Source: an uncultured Pseudomonas sp.
Lineage (GTDB): Bacteria > Pseudomonadota > Gammaproteobacteria > Pseudomonadales > Pseudomonadaceae
Reading direction: 5' to 3'
Length of the DNA: 64,000 bases
Assembly: GCF_946886105.1 (NCBI RefSeq)
Contig: NZ_CAMPHV010000022.1
Span: 1 to 64,000, forward strand
Shown here: positions 7,779 to 16,400 of the stretch, one piece after another
Numbering within the stretch: the stretch's first letter is position 1
Layout of the letters: the number at the start of each line of letters is the position of its first letter
Translations under genes and position numbers: made by a program
The notes under the pieces: generated by a model
Told to the model about the DNA's origin: nothing
What the model saw: only the letters and a program-made list of their open reading frames with translations
Databases searched by the model: none

Positions 7779-8405
7779 ATGCGCGTGCTTGTTTGTGTGC
7801 TTCTCAGTTGCTTTGCCACTTTGGCTCAGGCCAGCGATGAGGCCCTGCAGCGCTTTACCCAGCTCAATAGCGACCCCGTGCTGCGCGAACAGGCTTATGC
7901 GGCCGGCCAGGAGCGCATCCGCTTCTGCGGCAATTGCCATGGCGAGAACGGCAACAGCAAGCGCCCTTATATTCCCAATCTGGCCGAGCAGAACCCGGTG
8001 TATCTGTTCAATGCGTTCGAGATGTTCGCCAGCGGCGAGCGGCAGGATTTCATCATGTCCAAGCTGGCACCGAATTTGACCTTGGAAGACCGGGTCAACG
8101 TCGCCATCTACTTCGGCCAGCAGAAGCTGCTGGCGCATACCGAGCCGGTCGATGCCACGCTGCGCCAGCAGGGCGAGGTCACGTTCAAGACCATCTGCAC
8201 CGGCTGTCATGGGGTGAATGCCGAAGGCCGTGAGATCACCCCGCGTCTGGCCGGTCAGCCCGCCGAGTACCTGCGCAAGGCACTGACCCGCTTCCGCGAC
8301 CAGGATCCGAGCCGTGCGGGGTCGGTGATGATGTCGATCGCCGCCGACTTCAGCGACGAACAGATCGCCGGTCTGGCCGAGTACCTGCAACAGTTACAGC
8401 CCTGA
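7779..8405 (+). CDS. Dihaem c-type cytochrome, c4-like
   Basis: A 208-residue periplasmic protein. It has a cleavable signal peptide (MRVLVCVLLSCFATLAQAS, cut near residue 18) and two covalent haem sites, CGNCH at about residue 52 and CTGCH at about residue 141. Each half forms one cytochrome c domain, the c4 layout. Met ligands are plausible in the later part of each half (for example SVMMSIA). It probably carries electrons to a terminal oxidase. An AAAGGA ribosome-binding site precedes the ATG. It is single and convergent with the endA gene. Confidence 0.88.
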   Translation: MRVLVCVLLSCFATLAQASDEALQRFTQLNSDPVLREQAYAAGQERIRFCGNCHGENGNSKRPYIPNLAEQNPVYLFNAFEMFASGERQDFIMSKLAPNLTLEDRVNVAIYFGQQKLLAHTEPVDATLRQQGEVTFKTICTGCHGVNAEGREITPRLAGQPAEYLRKALTRFRDQDPSRAGSVMMSIAADFSDEQIAGLAEYLQQLQP

Positions 8406-8441
8406 CCGCGTTGGCGGCGGGTCCGGATAGCAGCGCCCGGA

Positions 8442-9167
8442 TTAGCCGTTATTGCGCCGCGTAGTGCCGGCGCGGCGTAGCGGGCTGCAACTGGCACTGT
8501 CGAATGCGCCGACATAGGGGTTGCCATGGCCCATCACGCAGCCGACTTTCTGGTTGCGCCAGCGCCCCCATTCACTGACCGGGTAGAGGCGGTTCCAGGC
8601 TTCGTAGGTGCGGCGATCCTGCTTTGACAGGCGTAGCTTGTAGTGGTCGGCCATATACAGATAGATGCGCGCCGAGGCGCCGCGGCTGGTTTCCGGCGGC
8701 ATCGCGGTTTTGGCCTTGAAGTCGACCACCATCGGGCAGGCGCCATATTGCCTGGGTTTGTCGCCGAGCATGCCGAGGGCATAGTTGGAGCGGTCGCCGT
8801 TGACCTCGCCGATGCTCGGCACCAGGTTGTGCAGGTCGGCTTCGGCGGCCTTGAACACCGGGTCGTTGCGGGTGCAGTTCTTGCGCCCGCCCTGTTGCCA
8901 GCATTGGCGCTGATGGCCGATCACCCAGGCCGGCACCACGTGTTCCCACTCCACCCGTTGGGCGCGGCGCAGTTGCTTGCGCGGGCGATAGCCGCAGCTG
9001 GCGAGGTCGACCCGGTTGCCGTTGTAGGCGCAGCCGCAATAGAAGGTGCTCGGCCGTTCGGCATACAGGCTCCAGGCGATCTTCTTGGCGGCGGCGAAAC
9101 TGGGTGGGGCGTCGGCGGCGAGGGGCAGGGAAAACAGCAGGCAAAACAGGGCGAACAGGCGGGTCAT
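8442..9167 (-). CDS. endA: Secreted/periplasmic endonuclease I family
   Basis: A 241-residue protein with a signal peptide (LFALFCLLFSLPLAADA). The beta-beta-alpha-metal nuclease core carries EWEHVVPA (general-base His about residue 75), followed by ADLHNLVPSIGEVNGDRSN, the metal-site region of EndA/Vvn nucleases. The eight or so cysteines (YCGCAY, SCGY, QCW, NCTRN and others) fit disulfides in the periplasm. It should cut DNA non-specifically, for nutrient use or defence against incoming DNA. The C-terminal SPLRRAGTTRRNNG tail is unusually basic. Confidence 0.9.
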   Translation of the reverse strand: MTRLFALFCLLFSLPLAADAPPSFAAAKKIAWSLYAERPSTFYCGCAYNGNRVDLASCGYRPRKQLRRAQRVEWEHVVPAWVIGHQRQCWQQGGRKNCTRNDPVFKAAEADLHNLVPSIGEVNGDRSNYALGMLGDKPRQYGACPMVVDFKAKTAMPPETSRGASARIYLYMADHYKLRLSKQDRRTYEAWNRLYPVSEWGRWRNQKVGCVMGHGNPYVGAFDSASCSPLRRAGTTRRNNG

Positions 9168-9411
9168 AGCTAGGTCTGCGCAAAAAGTTGCGCATCATAG
9201 CGGCGGCCGCTCTAGATGGGGATTTTTCTCGGACGATTAACGCGCCTGCCGCTGACGATTGTGCGCGGCTTGGCTATTTTCGGGTTGGCATTAAGAGTCG
9301 GGCCTAGGTCATTGATTGCGTTACAGGTCATGTTTTAGGAGAGAAAAGCCGCCCCCTGCGGATTTTGTTGCTAGCGTTACACCATCACAGCGAAGTGGAT
9401 GGTCGCGACTC

Positions 9412-10194
9412 ATGGTGATTAGGACTGCATTCGGGCTGCTTTCCCGGCGCCGCGCGCCAGGGCTGCCGATTGGGTCTGGATTGGCCGGCAGGCTGCTGGT
9501 CGTGCTGCTGGGACTTGGCCTCGGCGCTTGCGCGAGCCATCAGGATCACCAGTCGATCGTCGACAACCGCAGCCCGATCAAACCGAGCGAGTTCCTGCAA
9601 AGTCATGCCGACCGTATGGCCACCATCGGCATGCGCAACAACCTCAACAGCCTTTACCGTCTGCTCGATAAGCTCTATCAGCGTAACCCGCGGGAATGGC
9701 GCAAAACCGGGCTGGCGGATCGGCAGGCGGCGGCCCAGGCGGTGCACCGGGCGATCGAGGAGAACCGGCCGCTCGCCGAGCTGGGCGGGCGCACCGATGT
9801 CGCCGCGCTGGGCTATGCGCTCAGCGCCGACTACCAGGGCGACCGGGTCGGGGCCTTTATCTATGCCCTGGGCAGCATGCTGATCGCCGCCCATGGCGGG
9901 CGCACCGAGTTCTACCTGATCGATTCGCTGGATGCGCAATTCATCCACAACGCGGCGCGCAATATCGAAATTGCCGCCTGGATGCTCGCCAACCGCCGCG
10001 ACGAGGCGGGAAATCCCTGGCTGCTGTCCAACGAGATTTCCGCCGATGGGCGTAACCTCAGTTACGCCGTGGAGTTCGGCAAGATGGTCGCGCGCCTGGA
10101 TCTGCTGACCGATGTGCTGGACGAACGCTACCGGCGTATCGGCGTGAACTACGCCCAAGGCCTGCTGTTTCTGAATTTTTTGCCGGTGCAGTAG
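9412..10194 (+). CDS. Putative lipoprotein of unknown function
   Basis: A 260-residue protein. A hydrophobic stretch (GLAGRLLVVLLGLGLGAC) ends in a lipobox LGAC, so it is probably a lipoprotein; the residues after the Cys do not settle inner versus outer membrane. The mature part is largely helical and contains RMATIGMRNNLNSLYRLLDKLYQRNP and a C-terminal RRIGVNYAQGLLFLNFLPVQ. The family is not recognised beyond conserved pseudomonad hypothetical lipoproteins. ATG 9412 is chosen over the upstream in-frame start at 9316 because it puts the hydrophobic segment close to the N-terminus. Confidence 0.7.
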   Translation: MVIRTAFGLLSRRRAPGLPIGSGLAGRLLVVLLGLGLGACASHQDHQSIVDNRSPIKPSEFLQSHADRMATIGMRNNLNSLYRLLDKLYQRNPREWRKTGLADRQAAAQAVHRAIEENRPLAELGGRTDVAALGYALSADYQGDRVGAFIYALGSMLIAAHGGRTEFYLIDSLDAQFIHNAARNIEIAAWMLANRRDEAGNPWLLSNEISADGRNLSYAVEFGKMVARLDLLTDVLDERYRRIGVNYAQGLLFLNFLPVQ

Positions 10195-10236
10195 CGCCGG
10201 TGCAGAAGGGCGCAGATAACCACAGATAACAACAAA

Positions 10237-10256
10237 CCCCGGTTTTCAGGCCGGGG
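10237..10256. terminator. Convergent terminator hairpin
   Basis: CCCCGG, loop of eight, CCGGGG, between the lipoprotein gene (+) and the yjdM-like gene (-). On the minus strand it is followed by a T-rich run (TTTGTTGTT). Confidence 0.7.
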
Positions 10257-10277
10257 CTTGTGGGTATCGCGGAGGCT

Positions 10278-10622
10278 TTAGACCTTACGCACGAACTCGG
10301 ACTTGAGCTTCATCGCGCCTATGCCGTCGATCTTGCAGTCGATGTCGTGGTCGCCATCGCACAGGCGGATGCCTTTGACCTTGGTGCCGACCTTGACCAC
10401 CAGCGACGAGCCTTTGACCTTGAGATCCTTGATCACGGTGATGGTGTCGCCGTCCTGCAGCACATTGCCCACGGAATCCTTGATCACCTTATCGTCGTCG
10501 GTTGCCGCTTCGGCCGCGCCATCGGCCGACCACTCGTGCGCGCATTCCGGGCACATCAGCATCTGACCGTCTTCGTAGGTGTATTCGGAATTGCATTTGG
10601 GGCAGGGCGGCAACGTACTCAC
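10278..10622 (-). CDS. yjdM: PhnA/YjdM-family zinc-ribbon protein
   Basis: A 114-residue protein with an N-terminal zinc ribbon ([14 protein letters not shown]...MCPECAHEW) and a C-terminal PhnA domain (residues about 45-114) with [16 protein letters not shown] and [13 protein letters not shown]. Despite the PhnA name, the family is not established as phosphonate hydrolase and its role is unclear. The start codon is GTG at 10622, supported by GAGGA six bases upstream. Family length and architecture are normal. No phosphonate genes are adjacent. Confidence 0.9.
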   Translation of the reverse strand: MSTLPPCPKCNSEYTYEDGQMLMCPECAHEWSADGAAEAATDDDKVIKDSVGNVLQDGDTITVIKDLKVKGSSLVVKVGTKVKGIRLCDGDHDIDCKIDGIGAMKLKSEFVRKV

Positions 10623-10728
10623 GAGTAGTCCTCGGGTCGGTTTTAGTAAAAGCCGCGAATTATATAGGGTTTTTAGTGGCCAAGGGCGATCGAGGCCGTC
10701 ATGGGCGACGGCCCCGTTCCGGTGGAGG

Positions 10729-11085
10729 CTACCAGCGCGATGAATGCCGATAGTGATGGCGGTGATGGCGGTGATGGCGGTGATGGCGCTTGTGGTGATG
10801 CTGGTAATGGCGCGATCTGTAGTGGTGACGCGGGACTATCACCACCGAATGGGAGCGATACACCGGGCGTCTTTCGTAGTAAACGGGATAGGGCTCATAG
10901 ACCACCCGCGGTTCGATATACACCTGGGCCGGTTCGTAGCGACTGCCGGCCAGCACGCCGCCGACCACGGCCCCGACCACCGCTCCGGCGATCACGGCCT
11001 CTTTGTTCGAACCATGGGCGGCGGCCTGGCCAGCCAGCGTCAGGCTGGCCACAAGCACAGCCAGCAAAGGGAGACGGCCAATCAT
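10729..11085 (-). CDS. Exported His/Tyr-rich protein with glycine zipper
   Basis: 118 residues. A signal peptide ([22 protein letters not shown]) is followed by a short glycine-zipper-like segment ([18 protein letters not shown]) that could insert in or associate with a membrane. Then comes a Tyr/Pro/Arg-rich stretch and a C-terminus made mostly of HH-R/K repeats (about 18 His in the last 40 residues). The His cluster could bind Ni, Zn or Cu; this is inference. The tail is encoded by a short ATGGCGGTG-like repeat that is prone to slippage. The start at 11085 rather than 11112 puts the signal peptide at the N-terminus. Confidence 0.65.
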   Translation of the reverse strand: MIGRLPLLAVLVASLTLAGQAAAHGSNKEAVIAGAVVGAVVGGVLAGSRYEPAQVYIEPRVVYEPYPVYYERRPVYRSHSVVIVPRHHYRSRHYQHHHKRHHRHHRHHRHHYRHSSRW

Positions 11086-11111
11086 GGGGAAACTCCTGCA
11101 GGTTGTCGGCA

Positions 11112-11275
11112 CTAGCAGGCCGTTGAAAAACTACCTACGTTGGCAATACTGCGTTAAAAACAGGCTCGGATGCGAGCCCAGTCGGAATGCTCATTTACAG
11201 CACGTAAACTCCGCTTCCTCGCCTGTTTTCGCCTTGTCTTGCCTGCCTCGCCTACGTTTTTCAACAGCCTGCTAG
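11112..11275. mobile_element. MITE-like element, copy A
   Basis: 164 bp bounded by CTAGCAGGCCGTTGAAAAAC and an inverted copy with one mismatch (GTTTTTCAACAGCCTGCTAG). The interior has no reading frame. A second copy with the same termini lies at 42585-42734 in inverse orientation. This is the layout of a non-autonomous miniature inverted-repeat element; no transposase is present in the window. Confidence 0.82.
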
Positions 11276-11487
11276 CCGGTTACAAGCTTGGACCGCGAAA
11301 CGAAGCGAATTTCGCCGAAAGGAAGGTAAAGCTTGTGTAAAACCGCGTACCGGCCCAGGCGGTGCGCCGTTCGCAGGGCGCTTTCCGACTCGCTGCGAGC
11401 ATGCGCAGCGCCGATTTTTGCCCTGAACTCGGTGGCGCTGTCTCGCTCCAAGCGCTATGGGCCTGGTGGGCCATCAGGGGAGGGAGC

Positions 11488-12363
11488 ATGTTTTTTCCGG
11501 AACTGAAGGGCATTCATATGGGCACCGTGGTTAAACGCACGGTGGTCGATTTCGTCAAGGACGATCTGTCCGTGTATGCCGCCGCCTTGGCGTTTCAGCT
11601 GTTCTTCTCGTTGTTTCCCTTTCTGTTGTTCCTGGTTGCGCTGATCGGCGTTCTGGATCTGCAGCCGTTCCTCGACTGGATGCGCGAACAGGCGGCGCTG
11701 GTGTTGCCGCAAGCGGCGATGGAGCTGGTCGACACCGTGATCGACAAGCTGCAAACGCAGAAGATCGGCCTGTTTTCCGTGGGGATTCTGGTGGCGCTGT
11801 GGACCGCCTCGGCGGCGGTGCGCTTGATCATGGAGGCGACCAACAAGGCCTATGGCGTGGCGGAGGGGCGCCCGATCTGGAAGCGCTTTCCGCTGTCGCT
11901 GATCTATACGGTGGCCGCCGCCGCCACGCTGCTGTTGGCGGCGGGGTTCATGGTGGTGGGGCCGCAGTGGATGAGTTGGCTGGCGCAGCAATTCGGCATC
12001 GAATACCTGGTCGTCCTGCTCTGGGCCTGGTTGCGTTGGCCTATCGTGGTGTTGCTGCTGATGTCGACGGTGGCGGTGGCCTATTACGTCGCCCCGGATG
12101 TCGAGCAGGAATTCCGCTTCATCACTCCGGGTTCGGTGCTCGCGGTGTTGGTGTGGATAGCCGCCTCCGTGGGCTTTGGCTACTACGCGCAAAACTTCGC
12201 GACCTACGACGCCATGTACGGCAGCATCGGCGCGATCATCATCTTTCTCCTGTACCTGTACATCTCCGCGGCGGTGCTGTTGCTCGGCGCCGAATTGAAT
12301 GCGGTGATCGAGCACCTTTCCCGAGAAGGCAAGGAGCCGGGGGAGAAGGTGGCTGCGTCGTAG
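11488..12363 (+). CDS. YihY/BrkB family inner-membrane protein
   Basis: A 291-residue protein with six predicted membrane segments. The BrkB pattern is visible: AAALAFQLFFSLFPFLLFLVAL near the N-terminus, a central RRPIWKR-like loop (GRPIWKRFPL), and the C-terminal YGSIGAIIIFLLYLYISAAVLLLGAELNA. The family is widespread, and its function (once annotated ribonuclease BN in error) is not established. ATG 11488 is selected because GGGGAGGGA precedes it; an ORF extension to 11362 lacks such support. The TAG stop lies in the first bases of a palindromic repeat (12360-12420), so the original C-terminus may have been altered. Confidence 0.85.
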   Translation: MFFPELKGIHMGTVVKRTVVDFVKDDLSVYAAALAFQLFFSLFPFLLFLVALIGVLDLQPFLDWMREQAALVLPQAAMELVDTVIDKLQTQKIGLFSVGILVALWTASAAVRLIMEATNKAYGVAEGRPIWKRFPLSLIYTVAAAATLLLAAGFMVVGPQWMSWLAQQFGIEYLVVLLWAWLRWPIVVLLLMSTVAVAYYVAPDVEQEFRFITPGSVLAVLVWIAASVGFGYYAQNFATYDAMYGSIGAIIIFLLYLYISAAVLLLGAELNAVIEHLSREGKEPGEKVAAS

Positions 12364-12420
12364 GGTGCGCCACGCGCATCGGCGTCGGCGCAGATTTCTG
12401 GTGCGCACGGCGCACCCTAC
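12360..12420. repeat. Palindromic repeat GTAGGGTGCGCC...GGCGCACCCTAC
   Basis: A 61-bp element with perfect 12-bp terminal inverted repeats. It follows directly on, and supplies the stop codon of, the BrkB-family gene. It shares the GGCGCAGATT interior with the repeat at 16223-16400 and may also serve as a transcription stop. Confidence 0.75.
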
Positions 12421-12456
12421 GAAGTAGCGCCTACCTATCGGCCTCTACGCTCGCGG

Positions 12457-12939
12457 CTATTGCGGCAGCGCTCGCGTCTCCGGCCATTTCAGCGTGCCGC
12501 TGTCGGTGAAGCATGCGCTGCCGAACAAGCCGCCGCCGAGTTTGCCGCTCAGTTCGTAGGGCAATCCGGCGCCCGGCGTATAGCCCGCTGCGCCCCAGGC
12601 CTGGCGCATCGCCGAATAGGCGGAAATGCTCACCGGGATGCTGATCAGCGCTTCGCCGAAGCGCGGCACCTGGCCGCTCTGGTCGCTGACGCCGCTGGCC
12701 AGCGGTTGGTCGTTGACCGTCAGTTGCAGGGCCACGCCGTCGTAGTCGATCGGTCGGTCGTTGGGGTTTTGCATGCGCAGCTTCAGCGCGAAGCGCATTT
12801 CCAGGCCTTCGCCGGGCAGCGGCTCGAGGCCGACCAGGTCGATATGCAGCGGGTCGCGCGGGGCGAAACTGCTGCACGCCGCGAGGCCGGCCAGTAACAG
12901 GCCGACGAGCAGAGCACGAACAATACGGGTGGACAGCAT
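12457..12939 (-). CDS. LEA type 2 (WHy-domain) lipoprotein
   Basis: A 160-residue protein. A signal sequence (IVRALLVGLLLAGLAAC) ends in the lipobox LAAC at about residue 21. The rest is one LEA-14/WHy beta-sandwich (residues about 35-150), with the typical LRMQNPNDRPIDYDGVALQLTVNDQPLASG. Members are linked to desiccation or stress protection but the molecular role is not settled. ATG 12939 is preferred over GTG 12966 because CCGGAGTCC lies just upstream of it. It is transcribed in the same direction as the EamA gene but about 80 bp apart. Confidence 0.85.
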   Translation of the reverse strand: MLSTRIVRALLVGLLLAGLAACSSFAPRDPLHIDLVGLEPLPGEGLEMRFALKLRMQNPNDRPIDYDGVALQLTVNDQPLASGVSDQSGQVPRFGEALISIPVSISAYSAMRQAWGAAGYTPGAGLPYELSGKLGGGLFGSACFTDSGTLKWPETRALPQ

Positions 12940-13017
12940 GCGGGACTCCGGTTTTCCGATGGTCACAGCATAGGGGACAACGGCGCCGCCGGTTTGATTC
13001 AGCCCGACGGCGGCGAC

Positions 13018-13857
13018 TCAGGCGCGTTGTTTGGCGCAGAGGATCAAGGCGATGCCGCCGAGCACCGCCAGCGAACTGAGCGCCAGACGCAGGCTCAAGG
13101 CTTCGTCCAGCAGCACGACCCCGGCCAGGGCGGCGATGATCGGCACGCTGAGTTGCACGCTGGCGGCCTGGAAGGATTTCAAACCGGCCAGGGCGGCGTA
13201 CCAGATGAAATAGCCGACGCCCGAGGTCAGCGCGCCGGACAGCAGCGCATAGATCACCCCGTTGTGGCTCCAGGTGGCATGTTCGAACAGCAACAGGCTG
13301 AGCGGCAGCGCCAATGCGACCGCGCGCAGAAAGTTGCCGGCGGTGGCGGCCAGCGGGTCGGCCACTCCGCGGCCGAGCAGCGAGTAAGCGCCCCAGGCCA
13401 CGCCGGCCAGCACCATCAAGAGCGCGCCGCCGGTTGCCGGCGCGCTGGCGCCCGGCAACAACAGCACCAGCAGGCCAGCGAGGGCGATCAGCAGGCCTGC
13501 GGTGCTCAGGCGGTTGAGGCGCTCGCCGCGATAAAAACCCCACAGCAACATGCTGATCTGCACCGCGCCGAACAGCAGCAGCGCACCGGTGCCGGCATCC
13601 AGGCTGTTATAGGCGAAGGAGAAGGCCGCGGCGTAGGCGAACAACGCGGCGGCGGCCGGCCAACTGCCCGCGCCCGGCGTAGCGCTGCCGCGCAGACGCA
13701 GCAGCAACCACAGAGTCAGGGCGCCGCTGACGATACGCAGGCTGGTGAAGCTCGCGGCATCGATATCGCCGTCGCGCAGGGCCAGGCGGCAGAGCAGGGA
13801 ATTGCCGGCGAAGGCGAGCATGGCCAGGGCGGTGAGCAGCAGGGTGCGGGCGGTCAT
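13018..13857 (-). CDS. EamA/DMT-family transporter
   Basis: A 279-residue protein with ten hydrophobic segments in two EamA repeats (residues about 5-135 and 145-275). It includes AMLAFAGNSLLCRLAL at the start and GALTSGVGYFIWYAALAGLKSF plus LSVPIIAALAGVVLLDEALS near the end, the classic drug/metabolite transporter signatures. It is likely to export a small metabolite; the substrate cannot be inferred. It is in the same orientation as the LEA-type lipoprotein gene and downstream of the RpiR regulator on the same strand, with a 140-bp gap. Confidence 0.88.
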   Translation of the reverse strand: MTARTLLLTALAMLAFAGNSLLCRLALRDGDIDAASFTSLRIVSGALTLWLLLRLRGSATPGAGSWPAAAALFAYAAAFSFAYNSLDAGTGALLLFGAVQISMLLWGFYRGERLNRLSTAGLLIALAGLLVLLLPGASAPATGGALLMVLAGVAWGAYSLLGRGVADPLAATAGNFLRAVALALPLSLLLFEHATWSHNGVIYALLSGALTSGVGYFIWYAALAGLKSFQAASVQLSVPIIAALAGVVLLDEALSLRLALSSLAVLGGIALILCAKQRA

Positions 13858-13998
13858 CGGCGATCCTTAAGGCTATATCCCGATTGAATGTTGAGCGCGC
13901 CCCAGTCCTGTGGGAGGGGCTTTAGCCGCGAAAAACTATCTTCGTTTCGAAGATATTCGTGAATGAACCCGCTCCACAAACGCGCAACCAGTGGTCGT

Positions 13999-14946
13999 CT
14001 AGGGCGTTCGCGGCGGCAGCGCTGCGCGGCGTTTTTTGACCTTGCGCGTGGTTTGCGTCGCGCTCGGCATGTGCAGGTAGGACATCACGCTCTCGGTCAG
14101 CTCGGCGGCCAGTTGCACGGCTTCCTTGTTGCGCGCCATGACCCCGGCGACCAGCCCTTCGATCAGCGCCAGCACGGCGCCGTTGGAGCTGATCAGTACC
14201 GGGTGATCGGCCGGGGCGAACAGCGCGTGACGGGCGATTGCGGTCAACGGCGAGGCCGGCGAGTCGGTGATCGCCAGCACGGTGGCGCCGCGTTCGCTGG
14301 CGAAGCGCGAGAGCTGCAGGGTGTCGAGGGAATAACGCGGCAGCGAGATCGACAGCAGCACATCGCGGTCGGTGATCGCGGCCAGGCGGTAGGCGGCGTT
14401 TTCGTTACCGCCTTCCATGCTGATGGCGCTGGCGTCGGCGCAGAACGGCACCAGGTTGGCTGCGGCCAGGCCGGCCATATAGGCGCTGTTGCCGAAGCCG
14501 AGGATGTAGATCTTGCGCGCCTCGATCAGGCAACTGACGAACGCCTCGAAAGTGTCCTCGCCGTTATTGCTGCGAGCGGTGGCCAGGTTGCTGCCGGCGA
14601 TCTGCAATTGCTCGTGCAGGCCGAAACCGCCGTCGGTACGCAGCGCCAGCTCGTTACGCAGCTTGTCCACCGGCGACACCATCTGTTGCAGGGTGCCCAC
14701 CAACTCGGCCTTCAAGCCGGTGTAGCCGCCCAGGTCGATGGCCTTGGCCAGGCGATTGACCGCCGCCGGCGAGGTGGCGGTTTCGACGGCCAGTTCCTCG
14801 ATGGTCAGGGTCGCGGCTTTCAGCGGGTGGCGCAGAATGAAGTCGGCGACCTTGCGCAGCGACGGCTGCAGGTCGGAGACGCGCTCGGCCAGCTTGCGCA
14901 TCACTGGCGCGGCATAAACGGTCGTATTGTTCGGGCTTGTCGGCAT
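13999..14946 (-). CDS. MurR/RpiR-family transcriptional regulator
   Basis: A 315-residue protein. The N-terminal HTH (residues about 20-95) contains LRKVADFILRHP, TIEELAVETATSPAAVNRLAKAI and GYTGLKAELV. The C-terminal SIS domain (about 130-275) binds a phosphosugar or related ligand, with IYILGFGNSAYMAGLAAANLV and DVLLSISLPRYS. The tail is basic (TTRKVKKRRAALPP). ATG 14946 is chosen because the upstream in-frame extension is Arg/Pro-rich and lacks family similarity. It lies beside genes for amino-acid binding and cyanophycin breakdown and is the best candidate controller of that locus, perhaps through the A/T-rich palindromes near 17310 and 17473-17502. Confidence 0.88.
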   Translation of the reverse strand: MPTSPNNTTVYAAPVMRKLAERVSDLQPSLRKVADFILRHPLKAATLTIEELAVETATSPAAVNRLAKAIDLGGYTGLKAELVGTLQQMVSPVDKLRNELALRTDGGFGLHEQLQIAGSNLATARSNNGEDTFEAFVSCLIEARKIYILGFGNSAYMAGLAAANLVPFCADASAISMEGGNENAAYRLAAITDRDVLLSISLPRYSLDTLQLSRFASERGATVLAITDSPASPLTAIARHALFAPADHPVLISSNGAVLALIEGLVAGVMARNKEAVQLAAELTESVMSYLHMPSATQTTRKVKKRRAALPPRTP

Positions 14947-15067
14947 GGGCGTCGCACAGGCTATGGGGACGGAAGGGCCCACTGGGCCCGCGCGCCGAGC
15001 AAGCCCCGGCGCGAGTTGGCTGCAGTGTATCCGAAGCGGGCGCCGCTGCACCGCTTGGCGCGCACGA

Positions 15068-16180
15068 TCAGTCGCTGAGCAGGCGGCCCTGGCGAATCGG
15101 CGCGTGTCCCGCAACTTTCGCCAGCCATAAGCCGGGTTGGGCGAAGCGCAGGCGCTCGCGGGCGTAGAGGATGCCGTCGGTCTCGGCGAGTACCAGGCTG
15201 TGCCAGTCGCTCAGCGGGTCGAGGACTTCGAACAGCGGGTCGCCGACCTGGACCCGCGCGCCCAAGGGTTGCAGAAAGCTCACCACGCCGGGGTGCGGCG
15301 CGTAAGCGTACTGGGCGCCAGCGAAGGGCGTGGCCTCGCAGCAGCGCAGCGGCGCGGGCGGCCATTGGCCGGCGATCAGCCCCTGTTCGGCGAGAAAGCC
15401 GAGGATGTCGTCGGCGCTGCTCGAAGCCTGGGCGCGGTCGGTATCGGCCATGCCGCGCAGCTCGATGGTGGTCGCCAGGCACGCCAGGGGAATCGCCGCA
15501 TCGGCGAAGCGTTCCGCCAGGCGCAGCCAGGGCACCGCGCAGGCTTCGTCGAAGGAATTGCCGCCGGAGTCCTCGGCCAGCAGCACTGCGCCGGCGCGCA
15601 GGCGGGCGGCCAGGCTGCGCAGGTTCGGCCAATGCTGGGGCAGGGCGTAGAGCAGCATGATCGACTCGAAATCGCAGTGCAGGTCGAGCACCACGTCGGC
15701 GTCGCAGGCGTGTCGCAGCAGCAGGCGGCGCAGCCCTTCGAGCTCCGAACGTGCCGGCGGCAGTTCGTCGAGGGCCTGGCGCATTGCCTGGCGAATCAGC
15801 TGCACGTTGGCCTGTCCATCTTCGCCCAGGCGGCCTGCCACGACGCCCGCGACCAACTCCGCCAAAGCCGGGAAATCGCGGTTGAAATTCTCCCCGCTGG
15901 CGAACTCGAAACGCCCCTGATGGGTGGCCTGGAACATTTGCCCGAGGCCGATCGGATTGGCCACCGGCACCAGTTCGATCACTCCGGTCAGCCGGCCCTG
16001 TTGCTCCAGCTCGGCGAGACGGCGCTTGAGTTCCACCGCCACGCGCATGCCCGGCAATTCGTCGGCGTGCAGCGCGGCCTGAATATAGGCTTTGCGCGGC
16101 CCGCTGCCGAAACGCCAAAGCGACAGCCGACGCTCGGTGCCCGGGCTGCTCCAGGGCAGCAGATGCTGAATATGCTCCAT
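15068..16180 (-). CDS. Succinylglutamate desuccinylase/aspartoacylase-family deacylase
   Basis: A 370-residue protein of the M14-like zinc deacylase family. The first zinc ligands appear as AALHADELPG (His38, Glu41), with the third ligand in VVLDLHCDF at about residue 165. NFNRDFP in between matches the substrate-arginine motif. Residues about 285-370 form the beta-rich C-terminal domain (VGDPLFEVLDPL). It should hydrolyse an N-acyl amino acid or peptide-like amide. Beside cyanophycinases it could act on Asp/Arg-derived products, but this is inference. It is transcribed with the RpiR gene 120 bp downstream. Confidence 0.85.
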   Translation of the reverse strand: MEHIQHLLPWSSPGTERRLSLWRFGSGPRKAYIQAALHADELPGMRVAVELKRRLAELEQQGRLTGVIELVPVANPIGLGQMFQATHQGRFEFASGENFNRDFPALAELVAGVVAGRLGEDGQANVQLIRQAMRQALDELPPARSELEGLRRLLLRHACDADVVLDLHCDFESIMLLYALPQHWPNLRSLAARLRAGAVLLAEDSGGNSFDEACAVPWLRLAERFADAAIPLACLATTIELRGMADTDRAQASSSADDILGFLAEQGLIAGQWPPAPLRCCEATPFAGAQYAYAPHPGVVSFLQPLGARVQVGDPLFEVLDPLSDWHSLVLAETDGILYARERLRFAQPGLWLAKVAGHAPIRQGRLLSD

Positions 16181-16222
16181 GCGGAGAGGTCCTTGGTTTT
16201 CGATGATGTTGCCGGCGGTTTT

Positions 16223-16400
16223 GTAGGGTGGGTCGGGCCGCGTAGGTTAGGCGCATGACCACGGGCTATCTGTCGATGCTTTATCAGTTGCGCCGTAACC
16301 CACCAGCGGGGCCAGGCCGAAGACCGCTTGGTGGGTTACGTGGCGCACAGATCCTGCAGTTGCTTCGCCAACCCGGTTCCGCGCCACTAACCCACCCTAC
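16223..16400. repeat. Nested palindromic repeat GTAGGGTGGGT...ACCCACCCTAC
   Basis: 178 bp with outer inverted ends (GTAGGGTGGGT and ACCCACCCTAC) and a perfect internal 11-bp inverted pair, GTAACCCACCA (16295-16305) and TGGTGGGTTAC (16329-16339). It lies between the deacylase and the binding-protein gene and invades the 3' end of the latter, supplying its TAG stop at 16387-16389. Confidence 0.8.

Noticed and set aside
11112..11275. Remnant of an insertion sequence with transposase
   Set aside because: The 164 bp have no coding frame and only terminal inverted repeats; a MITE-like element fits better.
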